A stretch of 64,000 nucleotides of DNA, from assembly GCF_034702125.1 (NCBI RefSeq), contig NC_085861.1:46559722-46623721 (forward strand), given 5' to 3'. Positions 1 to 50,676 of the stretch are shown here, one piece after another. The stretch comes from Engraulis encrasicolus (lineage: Eukaryota; Chordata; Actinopteri; Clupeiformes; Engraulidae). The notes beneath the pieces were generated by a model that worked only from the letters and a program-made list of their open reading frames with translations, searched no databases and was not told the origin of the DNA. The translations under genes were made by a program, and so were the position numbers. Each line of letters opens with the position of its first letter. Positions within the stretch are counted from its first letter, which is position 1.

Positions 1-164
1 ATAACTCCACGTCTGACCCAATGAAATATGCAACTCAAATAAATGGTCAACAGCAACACACACACAAACATATTTACATTTTAAAAATAAAATTATTTCA
101 CAGCCCACTTGGAATACTTTCTCGACCCACCAGTGAGCCCCGACCCACAGTTTGAGAATCACTG
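1..164. mobile_element. Terminal fragment of a hAT-like transposon
   Basis: The segment ends in TTTGAGAATCACTG, the inverse of a CAGTGATTCTCAAA-type hAT terminus common in vertebrates. The other end lies outside the window, so type and size cannot be confirmed. Confidence 0.4.
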
Positions 165-340
165 TTGTACAGCAATACTACGGTACACAGGCCGCACCAA
201 GATTGAAAAAAAAAAATCACGACATTCACAACACTTGAGCATACGTGTGAGTGTGCAGTGCATTTAATACAGTTTTGATTAATTGAATGTCTTCAATGAG
301 GATGTGTACTATGATATCAAAACAGATGGATAACATTTGC

Positions 341-540
341 AGTTTTGTAGAAAGTGTCTCTCTCTTTCTCTCTCTGTCTGTCTGTCTCTGTCTGTCTGTC
401 TCTCTCTCTCTGTGTGTGCGCGTGCACACATGTATGAGTCATAAACAGTGTTCATGCTCATATTTAAACATAAAAAAGCTAGGCCTATTGTGAGAGTAGG
501 CCTAGTTGTCTGCGCGTGTGTAGCCCATTTTTCGGTGTGT

Positions 541-582
<42 letters not shown>
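341..582. repeat. Microsatellites (CT/CTGT)n and (GT)n
   Basis: CT/CTGT-rich tract around 355-410 and (GT)n around 533-582. All open frames here translate to simple periodic peptides and are not genes. Confidence 0.9.
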
Positions 583-1082
583 TTCCATACCGGTGCCTCA
601 GAATGAGCTGGGGTTTTACATTTGAAAGGAAGCGACAGAGGCACATCTGTGAGGGTAATTTATTTAGCTGAGCTGGCCAGTGCAATCAGCTGCTCAAACA
701 TCCATTTGCTTTACCGAGAGACCGAGTGAGTGCCGGAACAAGCAGAGCTTAATCACCTGCGAGCAAAGAGCAGGTGTGCTGCTGCTTTACTCTGCCTCAG
801 CCTATCTCAGCAATGCCGGAGTGAGATCAGAGGCTTCAGTCCGTTACGTTCCTCTCACACAGCTGCCTGTCAGCTTGTCTCCTGCTTCTCTGTACAATGG
901 GGTAGGCCTACACTGGAGTACAATGGGGCTAGAGTCTGAGCGTGGGAATAATTACAGCTTCCAAATCTTTACACAACACATGAATATAAAGAAACGCAAT
1001 TACACATTGAACACATTAAAAATGCATCATCCTCCCCCAGGGTATAATCAAAAGGGAGAATCACAGGTGCTGCCTGCAAGCA

Positions 1083-1236
1083 ACACTGGGCATTTCTCAA
1101 AACTCTTTATTAGTCACACACCCAGTGATTGGCTACTCCGCCGAGTTCACCAAAGAGTATCCAATCACTGGGCATGACTAATTAGGCTGATACACTTGGA
1201 AGTGTGCGCACTAGAGTTTTGAGAAATGCCCACTGT
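1083..1236. mobile_element. Small palindromic MITE
   Basis: Left end ACACTGGGCATTTCTCAAAA pairs with the right end with one mismatch. Inside is a second inverted pair (CCCAGTGATTGG / CCAATCACTGGG). About 154 bp, no coding capacity. I could not identify a convincing target-site duplication, so the superfamily is open. Confidence 0.6.
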
Positions 1237-1539
1237 ATGGCTCATCATTGATGTGATGCTGAAGCCAGGTCTAGTAAATGGTAGGGTAACAGGTAACCGA
1301 CTGACCACTAGATGGAGACTCTAAATTGGATTAGATAGGATTGGACATATTTCAGCTGAAAGACTGAACTTAAATAAATTGTGCAGGTGAGTATTACAAA
1401 CTTAATGTTAAGCTAATAAATAAATAAATAAATAAACAGGTATGCCTATTCTTCTGAAATGAAATATTAAAATGGTTAATAGGCATTACAAACTTCCCCA
1501 TTCTTTTCCAGTGTGGACACCGGACTCTGACTCGAGACT

Positions 1540-1842
1540 GACCCATTCACACTTGAACTTGAGGGCAGGGCTATCTTCAACAGGACGCGTCTCGGCCACA
1601 CCTCTCGCTCGCATCCGGCCAGCCAGCGGCTAACCTGGGCACGCCCACCCGCCTTGGCCTCGGGAACTGCCCGCACTCGTGGAAGGGCAAATGCATGACA
1701 ACTGTCATGTGTGGGGCAACTGAAGATGTTTGGTAGTTGACGTTGGTCGCACACACACTTTTTTTCAGGAGGATGCGTTTTAAACTCGGGTAAACTCACT
1801 ACGCCGACTGAGGACAACTGCCACATCGGAGCTACAGTGAAG
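1540..1842 (+). promoter_or_regulatory. GC-rich, CpG-containing promoter/5'UTR region of NIPAL2
   Basis: The sequence just before the NIPAL2 start is much richer in G, C and CpG (acgcgtctcggcc, cgcccacccgc) than the AT-rich surroundings, as expected for a vertebrate CpG-type promoter. I see no clear TATA box at a fixed distance. A pyrimidine run ending in CAG near 1760-1768 could be a splice acceptor for an upstream untranslated exon, but nothing else supports that. The function is inferred from position and composition only. Confidence 0.4.
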
Positions 1843-40201
<38,359 letters not shown>

Positions 40202-40251
40202 AAACTACGTCTGGAGTGGACCAGGCGATTCTAAAACCATCGGACTCTGAG

Positions 40252-40257
40252 AATAAA
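40252..40257 (+). terminator. Proximal AATAAA poly(A) signal of NIPAL2
   Basis: AATAAA lies about 50 nt after the NIPAL2 stop codon. If used it would give a very short 3'UTR. The downstream signal at 40618 is a stronger candidate because GT-rich sequence follows it. Confidence 0.35.
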
Positions 40258-40617
40258 CTATAGACTGTACAGTACAGAGACCGAGAGGCAGAGAAAAAGA
40301 TCGACATCATGTGGGGATATATTATTGATACCAAAAGAAGGAAAATGAGATGTAAAAAAAGAGTACCTATATACAGGTACCAGAGGAGATGATGGTGACT
40401 GTTGAGTCAGAACTAACTAACCATGGAAGAGTAAAGCTGCCGAAAACAAAAGTACTACCGGTATGTTATGTTCAAGCCACTGACTGGAGAGAATATATTT
40501 TATGCTTTAATACAATAATGTGACTCTCAAAAACTCTGTGTGCTTCAAAAGAGGAAATATTTATGTGAATATAATATTTTGTTGTCATGGGAATATTTAA
40601 GACCTTTGCTAAAATAT

Positions 40618-40623
40618 AATAAA
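40618..40623 (+). terminator. Distal AATAAA poly(A) signal of NIPAL2
   Basis: AATAAA in AT-rich sequence about 420 nt after the NIPAL2 stop. GT-containing sequence follows (gacaatgtgttata, gtgtttcc), as expected for a cleavage/polyadenylation site. It predicts a 3'UTR of roughly 0.45 kb. Confidence 0.5.
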
Positions 40624-41223
40624 CTGACAATGTGTTATACCATGAAGTGTTTCCCATGTAGTGTTCCAGTGAACATTGACTAGGTAGTGCCATCTAGTGG
40701 AAACTCAACCTAGCTACACAATGTAGGCTATATTTGACCGAGACATTTCTGTCATTCATCATTGACTGTACGGCTATTGGCTGTGAGGCATTTCTGTCAT
40801 TCATCAGGTTTTTCTGATCATTTTAACACAGATGAAATGCATGGTATGGACATATATTTAAGATCTTTCCAGTCAGACAGACCTTCCTTCATCCTCTCGT
40901 ATAATTTACACTTCTGCTACAAGCCAGTAAATATTGTTTTCCACCAGGACTACCAGTAAATGGGACAACAAGAACACACACCAGTGTAACCAGTTCATTA
41001 AGGGAGCAGCCATCAACACATGCACACATCACATGGCAACTGAACAAACAGCCCCAAACAAACAAAAGTCAAGTACTCGAGAGCGTCTGTTTGGCCTCAG
41101 GCATGCATGAGAAATGGAATCCGCAAGCAGTCATAATTTAGGCCATCAAAGAAGCAGATGGCATGTCAGTGGTAGGACCACACACTGAATCAGGAGATGC
41201 TGATCGCCATGTGTAGTGGAGGT

Positions 41224-41390
41224 CAGGGAAGCCGACAGGGGGGGTACACAAATACTGGTCAGTTGTCCCAGGCCCAGGGATAGGAGGGGCCCAGAAATGG
41301 GTCTCTGTTTAATACATTGTATTTATTGAATGGGGTGGGCCCTTCCAGATGTGTTTGTCCCGGGCCCAGCCAAAGCTGTCAGCGGCCCTG
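41224..41390. mobile_element. hAT-like MITE (GGGCCC-rich family)
   Basis: Flanked by GTGGAGGT (41216-41223 and 41391-41398). Ends are CAGGGAAGCCGACAG and CTGTCAGCGGCCCTG. Same family as 11262-11417. Confidence 0.85.
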
Positions 41391-41765
41391 GTGGAGGTGA
41401 TGGATGATTAGTGCTGAGGAGGCTCATGGAAAGAGATGTGTCATAGGAATCATCAAGGGATTTAATTTCTGACAGACTCTCTTCAAAGAACTATTGACGT
41501 CAGATGAAATTCTGGGGAGAGAACACATACACGCATGCATCTTTTTGTTGTTCTTTCAACAACAGCCTTATTGTGTGGTTCTCAATCAGAACAGAAGGTA
41601 AACACATTCACATTGTTAATTCCCAAAAAACGCATTGCATCACGATCTTCTACTGGAATCAAATCTCAGATAATTTAGGTAGGCAGGTGGATACTGTGGT
41701 TAAAATGTTTAAAAGCACATATTCATTAAAGCGATAATGCTAAGAGATGTAGTCTTTATAGCCTG

Positions 41766-42032
41766 CATGGCCGTAACTACCATTGAGGACACAGGTCGTG
41801 TCCTCTTTTTTTTCAGTAATTTTTTCAAAAATTTATCTGTGATGAAAGTCGATATATGATCAACAATGATAAAATTCAGTATGCATACGCCACCCCCCAT
41901 TTATCCTCAAGGCAGTGATTAATGAAAACAAACTTAAGAGTTTGAAGTGTTTGAAGCATTCTAAATGTACAGTATGCAGTACAGCACATAGTATTTGACC
42001 TCGGTATTTGAAAATGTCTCGTTACGGCCCTG
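41766..42032. mobile_element. hAT-like MITE
   Basis: Flanked by ATAGCCTG (41758-41765 and 42033-42040). Ends are CATGGCCGTAACTACC and GTTACGGCCCTG. AT-rich non-coding interior. Confidence 0.8.
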
Positions 42033-42585
42033 ATAGCCTGTTCAAAAACTTCTCAAAATACAGAGCTGGGTTGATAGAGGAGGCTTTTATTGGCATTTTT
42101 CAAAAAATAAACAAAAAAAAATAGAGCAAAATGGAAAACACCACTCGCGCAGGGAAATTAAAGCAGTAGTGCTTAGTCCAACATAACGCATTCATCAAAG
42201 TTAAACCATAATACCATGTTAAGCCTAGTTATGATAACCAAAAGTCAAATCACACATCTGACCCAGATGCACCGGCCCTTGGGCAAGTAACAAAGAGAGG
42301 CTCCCAAAAAGAAAACGGGAACATTTCCAACTAAAATAACTGGGCATTTGATATTGAAAACACTAAGTTGAATTCATGAGAAAAAAAAAATTAGTTAATC
42401 AGAAACAAAAAGCAGAATTGATCATGCTATTAGCTTAAATAAATTTAAAACAACATATTTCACACAAAAAAGGTTCCGCACATATATTATTATTCATTCA
42501 TATTCATAAGGAATATTGGAACCAGGAGCACGAAGACCACCGTTCCAGTTCATGTACACTGAAGACAAAGGGCTTGGCTAGCTTA

Positions 42586-42994
42586 TAGGGCTGGGTATTG
42601 CAGCCATGTTCCTGTATCGATTCGATTTCGATTCTTAGGGCTTTGAATCGATTAATCACGATTCAATTCGATTCGATTCGATTCACTCCGAATCGATTCA
42701 ATCAGTTCCCTTCTTGGTGCAAGGATTTCCCCCAAAAGATGCTGTTGCCTATTTTTATATAAAAATGTCAAAGGGCTGTGGCTTGACAGTGTTAACAGAT
42801 TGCTAATTTGCAATAAGTAGGCCTAGGCCTAATTGACTAATACCTACTGGGTATTTTCCATAGACCTAAATGAAACAAAAAGAACAAAAAGAAAAAGAGC
42901 AAAAAAATCGATTTTGTGCCCTGTGAATCGATTATGTGAATTTTAAATGATATCGATCGATTATCGATTGAATCGATTATTTTACCCAGCCCTA
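42586..42994. mobile_element. hAT-like MITE with ATCGATT-rich arms
   Basis: Flanked by CTAGCTTA (42578-42585 and 42995-43002). Ends are TAGGGCTGGGTATTG and TTACCCAGCCCTA. Subterminal regions are packed with ATCGATT/AATCGAT motifs. The element at 51017-51446 has the same structure. Confidence 0.88.
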
Positions 42995-43043
42995 CTAGCT
43001 TACATACGAGCCATGTCAAACTACAAGGAGGAAAAACTGCCAG

Positions 43044-44205
43044 TCAAAAACCATACACTGAGGTAACGCTGATAAGGCATAGCTTTGAGAGACACAGAGA
43101 GGTAATACATCTTTAGGCCATTTCTGTGAGAAAGGTGCTCAATAGTCTATCATGCAAGGTACACTACAGCATATGGGGCCTGACATCACATAGTCTTACG
43201 ACGGCCCTTTATGAACCTTTATGAAATAAGGCTTGCGTGTTACACCACACCAAGAGCCAAGCAAACCCACCCACCAACACCCCGATTCATAAGGCTGAAT
43301 TACTAACTGTTGCTCTTTTTTGCATTTAGCAATAGGAACACCATGACTTTAAATTAAACCAAACAGTAGGGCCAAAAAAGGCAGAAAAAAAAATCCCCAT
43401 TTCAAGTGCAGAACGCACCGTCACGTCAGTCCCTGTCCATCCAGACAATTTTAAATGAATAACTTACCCCTAGTAAACACTAACCGCTGCACAAACAGCC
43501 CATTTTTATACGACAGGCAGACACGGCTGAATCTTTTCCAACATTTTTGCAAAGCACTTCACAGTTTGGGGCGTTTTCCTTATGCGCCATGTCTAAGCTG
43601 TGGAGGATTAAGTCCCCCAGAGTCTTGAGTCTCTCTGAGTCATCTTCATGTAGGAGAATACGGTGCCACCCGGCTCTCCAGCACAGCACAGCACAGCACA
43701 CAGTCATCACTAGAGGAGAACGCAGCCAAGCAGCTAACATGCAGAAAATATCCATCACGTGTCCCATCACCAACGCAGATTTCAAAGGCGTACAATGTCA
43801 CATGCACGCGCGCACGCACACGCACACGCACACACACACACACACTACAGCTGCATGCATGTCCACAGCATTTAGTCCATGTCAGACCAGCAGAGTCCGT
43901 CATTGCCTTCATGACGATAGCCAAAATTAATTAATTAATTAATTAATGGGCAAAATGTGTTTTGGATGCATGTTCATATATGCATGTATACAACATACTA
44001 ATATGTGTGTATGTGTATGGGGAAGAAGTGTGTGGATAAGTGTAAGGGAATATACATGTTCCAATGCACCCTCAGGTCTTTTGACAGACATGCACACGCC
44101 ACACTAAATGTAATATGTACATGTACTATATGTGGAAGAGGATGTTTGTGGATTATTGTGTGGGGAATATATACATGAGTCAATGAACTCAGATCTATCG
44201 GGACG

Positions 44206-44250
<45 letters not shown>

Positions 44251-44299
44251 GCGCACGCACACACACACATGCCCAGCAAGGTTTCAGCTCATGGTGGTC
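43044..44299. other. Spacer between the convergent genes, probable POP1 3'UTR
   Basis: No gene is seen. It contains a short (AATT)n run near 43927-43946 and CA tracts near 43805-43845 and 44206-44268. A minus-strand AATAAA is not obvious close to the POP1 stop; the nearest one I noticed is near 42085. The POP1 3'UTR end is therefore unresolved. Confidence 0.5.
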
Positions 44300-46192
44300 T
44301 CAGGCCTCAATGGTGATCTTGGCGAAGCGGTACTGCAGGGAGGAGGGGTTTCGCAGCAGCAGCAGGCCCCGTTGATCTGGTGGCTGGGTCAGGAGCGCGT
44401 GCAGTAGGCCCGACACGCTCACCAGCCCCAGCGCCTCGCCGCAGCCCGACGCCAGCGAGAAGTCGCCCTGCGTCACCCAGCCCAGGGTCACGCGCGAGCA
44501 GTGCGACGTCACGCTGGGCAGGGGGTCCGGCCACAGCCCCAGGACCAGCCTCTCCTGCTTCTGGTCTTCCCCCTGTGGGGCTGGGCCAAGGGCCAGATCG
44601 CCATCAGACGTTTTGGCTGGTGCATCCACAACCTCTTGTTTCAGGGCGAGAGATGGCACAGGATGACTGCTTGGCTGTTCAACGATCATCTGTGTTTGGT
44701 CAGAGGGTGGGTCTGATTTCAAGACGACCACATCAGGAACAGGCACCTCCTTCCTAATCACCTCCTTCTTCTCCTCCTCCTCTTCCTTCTTGACCTCTGT
44801 ACCTCCTTTCATCTTGAGTTTCTCCACCTTCCTCCTCCTCCTCTCCTCCCTGTGTGCCTCCCTCACGCGCTTCCTGTGGTGGTCCTTGTGCCTGGGCTCC
44901 AGGAGGCTGGTGGTGGCCACGAGGTCCTGGCCCTGGTGCTTCTTCGGCAGTAGCTTTAAGTCCTCCGGCGTGGGCACGCACACCATGGCGTGCAGCTCCG
45001 GCCGGCCCTTGGAGAGCAGGGAGAAGCGCGCCCACACCAGGCTGTGGTGGCCGTGCGCAGCCCGCAGAGAGGCTGCCGCGGCTGGGGTGAGAGGGGCCTG
45101 TGGGGGTATTGCCTGGTGGGTGACGCCACCCCGTCCCCGCTGATGGAGCCTCTGGCCCCTGGAGGAGGTGGGCTGGCACCAGGCCGACAGCTGCCTCAGC
45201 ACCTTACGGCTCCTGGAGGGAAGTGAGGAGGAGAAGAAGCAAAAGAAAAGAAGAAAGAGAAGAAACAAAACAAAGAAAAGTATCAAAGGGAGGAAGGAAA
45301 TGCAGGAAGTTAAGATGAGAATGCAAAAACTCATACAGCTGCACTTCCCCTCCCACCTTGCCACACCCCCTGCCCCCTTTCTCTCTCGGGCCATTCATCT
45401 CAATTCTCACCAACACTTGGCACTTTCATTTAAACTTTTTTTTTTGTTAACTCCTGTAACATGCATAGCAAAAATGCAATAGGTGACTCCTCCTAATATG
45501 CTACGATCCTATGCTCTTCATTCAGTAATGTGATGAAGTAAAACCAGTCTAAAAAAAGGCAATGTTACAGTATTTATATAGTGCACTTAAATAATCAATA
45601 ATAAATGAGTCTAGCATTCCAGCTCACCTGAGCACAGAGAATCTGCTGGGTCCCACCACTGCTGCCATCTCAGTGCCATCCTGGCCACCATCACGCCTCT
45701 CCGCAGGCTCCTCCTTGACGATCTCTGCCCACTCCTCCACCAGCTGTTGCCAGGGGCAGCGGAACGGTGCCAGGCAACCGTGCTTGATATAATTGGCCCG
45801 CTTGGCCGGCGGTCGCCTGCGAGCGGAATGGAGGAGTGTGGGGGGGGGGGGGTCAAAGGTCAATCGTATCCGTCTGCTGCCTCGTCTTGTCTCGTCTGAG
45901 CCGGTTTTATGACGCGTGAAATAACGAGGAAGGAGGGCGATGTGATTACAGTAACATCCCCGTGGTAACATAATCGTTATATGGCCCAGCGGTCTGCTAT
46001 GTCTGTACAGTCTACCCTGCACAGTCCGGTAACTATCAAAGACTGGAGCGGGGGCTAAAGTGGTCATCAAAATCAACGGGAGGACATTACAGTGATCTAC
46101 TGTGCCTGCCTAGCAGGCAGCACCGACACTTATGTGCTGGGCGATGGGGCGGTTGCTGTGTGGATACGTGGGTGGTACGTGTGCTTATGTGT

Positions 46193-46259
<67 letters not shown>

Positions 46260-46321
46260 GGCTGCATGCCTAACTCATAACCTTGTGTGTGGAGTCACTG
46301 ATTGATTCCCTGCTGATATGT

Positions 46322-46410
<89 letters not shown>

Positions 46411-49400
46411 CCATGTTGCCTGTCTGCCAACTGTACCTTGTAAACTTGTCCAGGAGCTCTGCCTCCTGTTCGTCCTGGAAGCGGGCGCCTGCGGGGCAGT
46501 CTGGGTAATCGTTGGGAAAGTGGGGCACCCCCTTGAACTGGGAGTGTTTAACGCTCATCTTCAGGCCGGCCACACGCACCCCTCTGTACACCTGCAGCAC
46601 ATCACATCACATCACACCAAGGCAAGATCTGGTGACTTGTTACAAATATCATGTCTTGCAGAGGGGAGCTGTTGCACATCTCGCACAGCTCTTGACCCAG
46701 GCCAGACTCAAACCCGAGTCCCCATTAACATAGTACATTTCCCATCTCTCTCTCTCTCTCTCGTCACATCTTAACTATTCTTTCATAATGATGGCAAAAA
46801 AAGACCCAAAATGCTTAAGAAAACAAAATGTGTACAAACCCATTTGTTTCGTTTCTAAGATAACATGTAAGCTGTAGCGAAGGAGAATAGAGCTGCCCTG
46901 GTCTATTGGGGTACCATACTGGGGCTCTGACCACTACTACATCAAAGAGCCAGGCTTGTTGGCATGTCAGTCAGAGCACACCCAGAATCTTAGAGATGGT
47001 TACTCCATCACAGGGGCCCAAATTAAATGATGTTTTTTTCCTCACATGTTCTTCTTCCCAAAGCAAATCAAGCCCACTACAGGTGGTGGTTGACAAACAG
47101 CATACAAATAGTATCTGTTCTTTTTATATTCAGATTGTGTGCATATTGTGAGTTCATGAGTAAGTAGGTGTTAACATTTAACAGCTTTGCTTCTAACAGC
47201 CATTTAAGGTCAGCTAGGCAAGTGATGTTTTGCATGAAAATGAAGATAAACTGCAGCCTTAATTTAAGTGGTGAGTGGAGAGATACAGTGGTAAACAGTT
47301 ACAGATTTTTTTTTAAATCCCCTGAAATGTGTGTGGGTGGCTACAGGCTGACAATGTCCTCACTGTGTACACTTAAAAAAAGCATGCATGCTTCAGCAAT
47401 CACAAGTGAGATGAAGAGACCCTTTCAATAACTGTTAACGGTTTACAGTGAGTAGGATCAGTGTGGAATAAAATACAGTATTTGCCGTGTTGATTGACTG
47501 ACCCCTTTAAAGTGGTGGTTCGCTATTTTAGACATTAAGCCCTGTTTGTGTGACTTCTGGGGTGAAGTAGAGATGTTCTCATCACAATTTTGACATTTGG
47601 TGCTGAACGGAGCATTTGGGTATCCAAGACTGCAGCCCCCCCACCTTTACATTGACTCCAATAGAGCACTCAAGCAATCGATCATAAAATGGCATTAAAC
47701 TTTCGTTCGAGAAGACATGGAACTCACCATGTGGTCAGTGGTAGACAGCGATAAATTGACCCGAAATATGCCTTCTAACTGTTGTTTAGCATTTGGCGGA
47801 CCTATTTTTCCCCAGACGCCGTTGAATAGCAGTAGACATCCAGCCAGTAGGTAGCGATAGTGTGTTGTTTGTGTAGACATCAAGGAGCGAGGTAGAACCA
47901 CAGACCTGGTTAATACAGGTCTGTGGGTAGAACGGCTATCTTTGAGCGGGACTGGCTACAAAAACTACAGCTTGCATACAAACCATAGATAGTTACGGAA
48001 ACAAACGCACCCCCATTTCCGGTCGCGCGGAGTAATACTAGTCAAACCAATACAATCAATGAAGACGGACAATAATGACAATATATCTACTTTGGAAGCG
48101 TATTTCGCGGTGATTTTCGAGCCAACGCATCGCTGCCCACCTCTGACTGTGAGTTTCATGTCTCTGCAAACGAAAGTTTAATGCAATTTATCGATTGCTT
48201 GAGTGCTTCATTTGAGTCAATGTAAAGGTGGGGGGGCTGCAGTCTTGAATGCCCAAGTGCTCCGTTCAGCACCAAATGTCAAAATTGTGATGAGAACATC
48301 TCTACTTCACCCCAGAAGTCACACAAACAGGGCTTAATGTCTAAAATAGCGAACCACCACTTTAAATACCCATTTAGCTTTACTTTTTAGAGTAAGTAGG
48401 AGGAACATGGTGAAAAAAAAATATGGCTGCACTGACTGATGCAGAATAAAAGGTTCATGAAAATTCATTCATATTCTAATCCGACTATACATGATGTCTG
48501 TTAGTCCAGCTATTGATTTTCTGGTAGGGGAGAGGTGGTCCAATTCCGATTGCCATTTATTGGGCACCACAAATGTCCATCATTTGCTACGTTTACATGA
48601 GAAATTCAATTCCGAATTAACTCACTTTAATTCTGAATAAAGCTTAATTCCTCTTTGAAAACGTCATGTAAACACCTCTTAATTCGGAATTAAAGGAAAG
48701 ATCAAAGTATATTTGACGGGACTATTTAATTCTGAATTACTAATTCGGCATTAAAAACATCATGTAAACATAGTGATTGATTGGCTATGGGCTACCTACA
48801 TACACACAAAGCCAAACAACGTTCCTCTTTCAGAATAAACTTCTGATCTAACCTTTGTAGAACAGTTTCTAAAGCTTGATGGGAAGACAGTAGATCACAT
48901 CTAGTGTTGTTTTAGCAGAGCTGTCAAACTACAAGCTTATGTTTGTAAAATAGTATGTCCTGCCAGTCCTCCCCATTCGGTGAATGCGTTTGGAAACTCA
49001 TGTGCACATTTTAGCCATGTTTTCCAGGCTGTCCAGGAGATCGGACCAAGCGTGCAAGGCAGTATGGCAATTCCTATCATGTAAGCATACCTGGCATTAT
49101 TTAATGACCTAACAAGAGAGGCTATGGTCATCCATACCACAGGCATCCAGAAATAAAGTAATATAGCTCAATGGCGCATTGTAAAGGGCTCTGCATACTT
49201 CACGTGCGCACTTTGTCGCGAGTGGCGCGAGAACCATTAATGACGTCATCACTTGCGACAGACTATTCATACTTCAAAAGCGCCTTGCTCGCATTGTCGG
49301 AAGTGCCCTCTGCTGTTCATGAGAGAAACGGCAGTATTTTTCGCAACTCGCAGCGTGAGTTCTACTGATGTATAAAATAGAAAGCCAAACACGGCTGCTG

Positions 49401-50607
49401 TAGGGCTACTGAACGTCTGACTTGTGACTTACCACATTGAAACATATATTTTTTGTTGTAGCCTACATTGCCAGATCATTCCAAGACCATGTGAGAGCAT
49501 TGTTCTGGCGGCAGAATGTATAAATAGATCGCCGAACACAACGTGCTTCTGAACAAAGTAAACAATTGTTTCACTGAACAACATTTAAGAGAGAAGATAA
49601 AATAACTCTCTAGGACAGTTTATTATCCTCAAAATGATGCAGGATCCATTCTGGAGTAGCCTACAGTAGTTGTAGCCTCTCTTCGCAACTCCTGCTTTGT
49701 CTGCCTACCTGCATGGTCGCTGGTGGCGCACGACAAGTTAGAAAAATCCTCGTGTGCACGACGTTGCGACACGCGCCGAATTTTGAGCTTACGACGGGGG
49801 GCGTGTCGAAATTTTAGGTCACGTGACGGCGCGCGCCATCGTCGTGAGTGAAGTATGAAGGAGACTAGCGCCACTCACGACAAGTATGAATCCCCCTTAA
49901 GGGTACAATGTAAAGTGTAACTGGCATAATACAATGCAATGGCAAGAAGGGCTATGGTAATTTGTACCAGAGGCACCCAGAAGGCCATGCCCCATCCTTT
50001 GGGCATCAGCAGGTCCCAGCCGGCCCCCCAGGAGCCCATCTCCTGGCCCAGCTGCTTGCCCGGCTGGTGCACCAGCAACAGGGGCACGCGGCCCTGCAGC
50101 GGGGTGGGCGATAGCCTGGAGCCCGGCACCAGCACCTCACGACGCTTCCCATTCAGCTCCTGTTGGGGACACAAGACACGGAAATGGACACACAGACACT
50201 TGCACATATATGCGAACACACGCGCAATGTGTAAGTGAGCGTCATCCTTTTTTTACATTTTTTTTTTTTAATTCAAAATTATTACAGCAAAAAAATGGAA
50301 AACACAGTTAAGCTTGAGGGGATACTGAAGAATTGTGACCCCCTTGTGACACCTGTGCAAGAAGATAGTGGTTGTTAACAGCATTTCTACATTTGTAGAA
50401 TGTACCTGTTCAGACATCACTGTACCTGCTCAGACATCTTGTTATCGGTGACGTTGTCCCTCACGCTGCGCTCCCACAATGCACTCTGGCAGCAGTGCTC
50501 CGGGGCTCCCTGCAGAGTCAGGGCCCTCCTCTTCTCCTCATCCACACCTGACACACACAGACACACACACAGACACACACACAGACACACACACAGACAC
50601 ACACACA

Positions 50608-50676
<69 letters not shown>

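Noticed and set aside
44380..44757. Plus-strand frames opposite POP1 exon 15 (125, 117, 78 and 104 codons)
   Set aside because: They are antisense shadows of a GC-rich coding exon whose minus-strand frame matches POP1 throughout.
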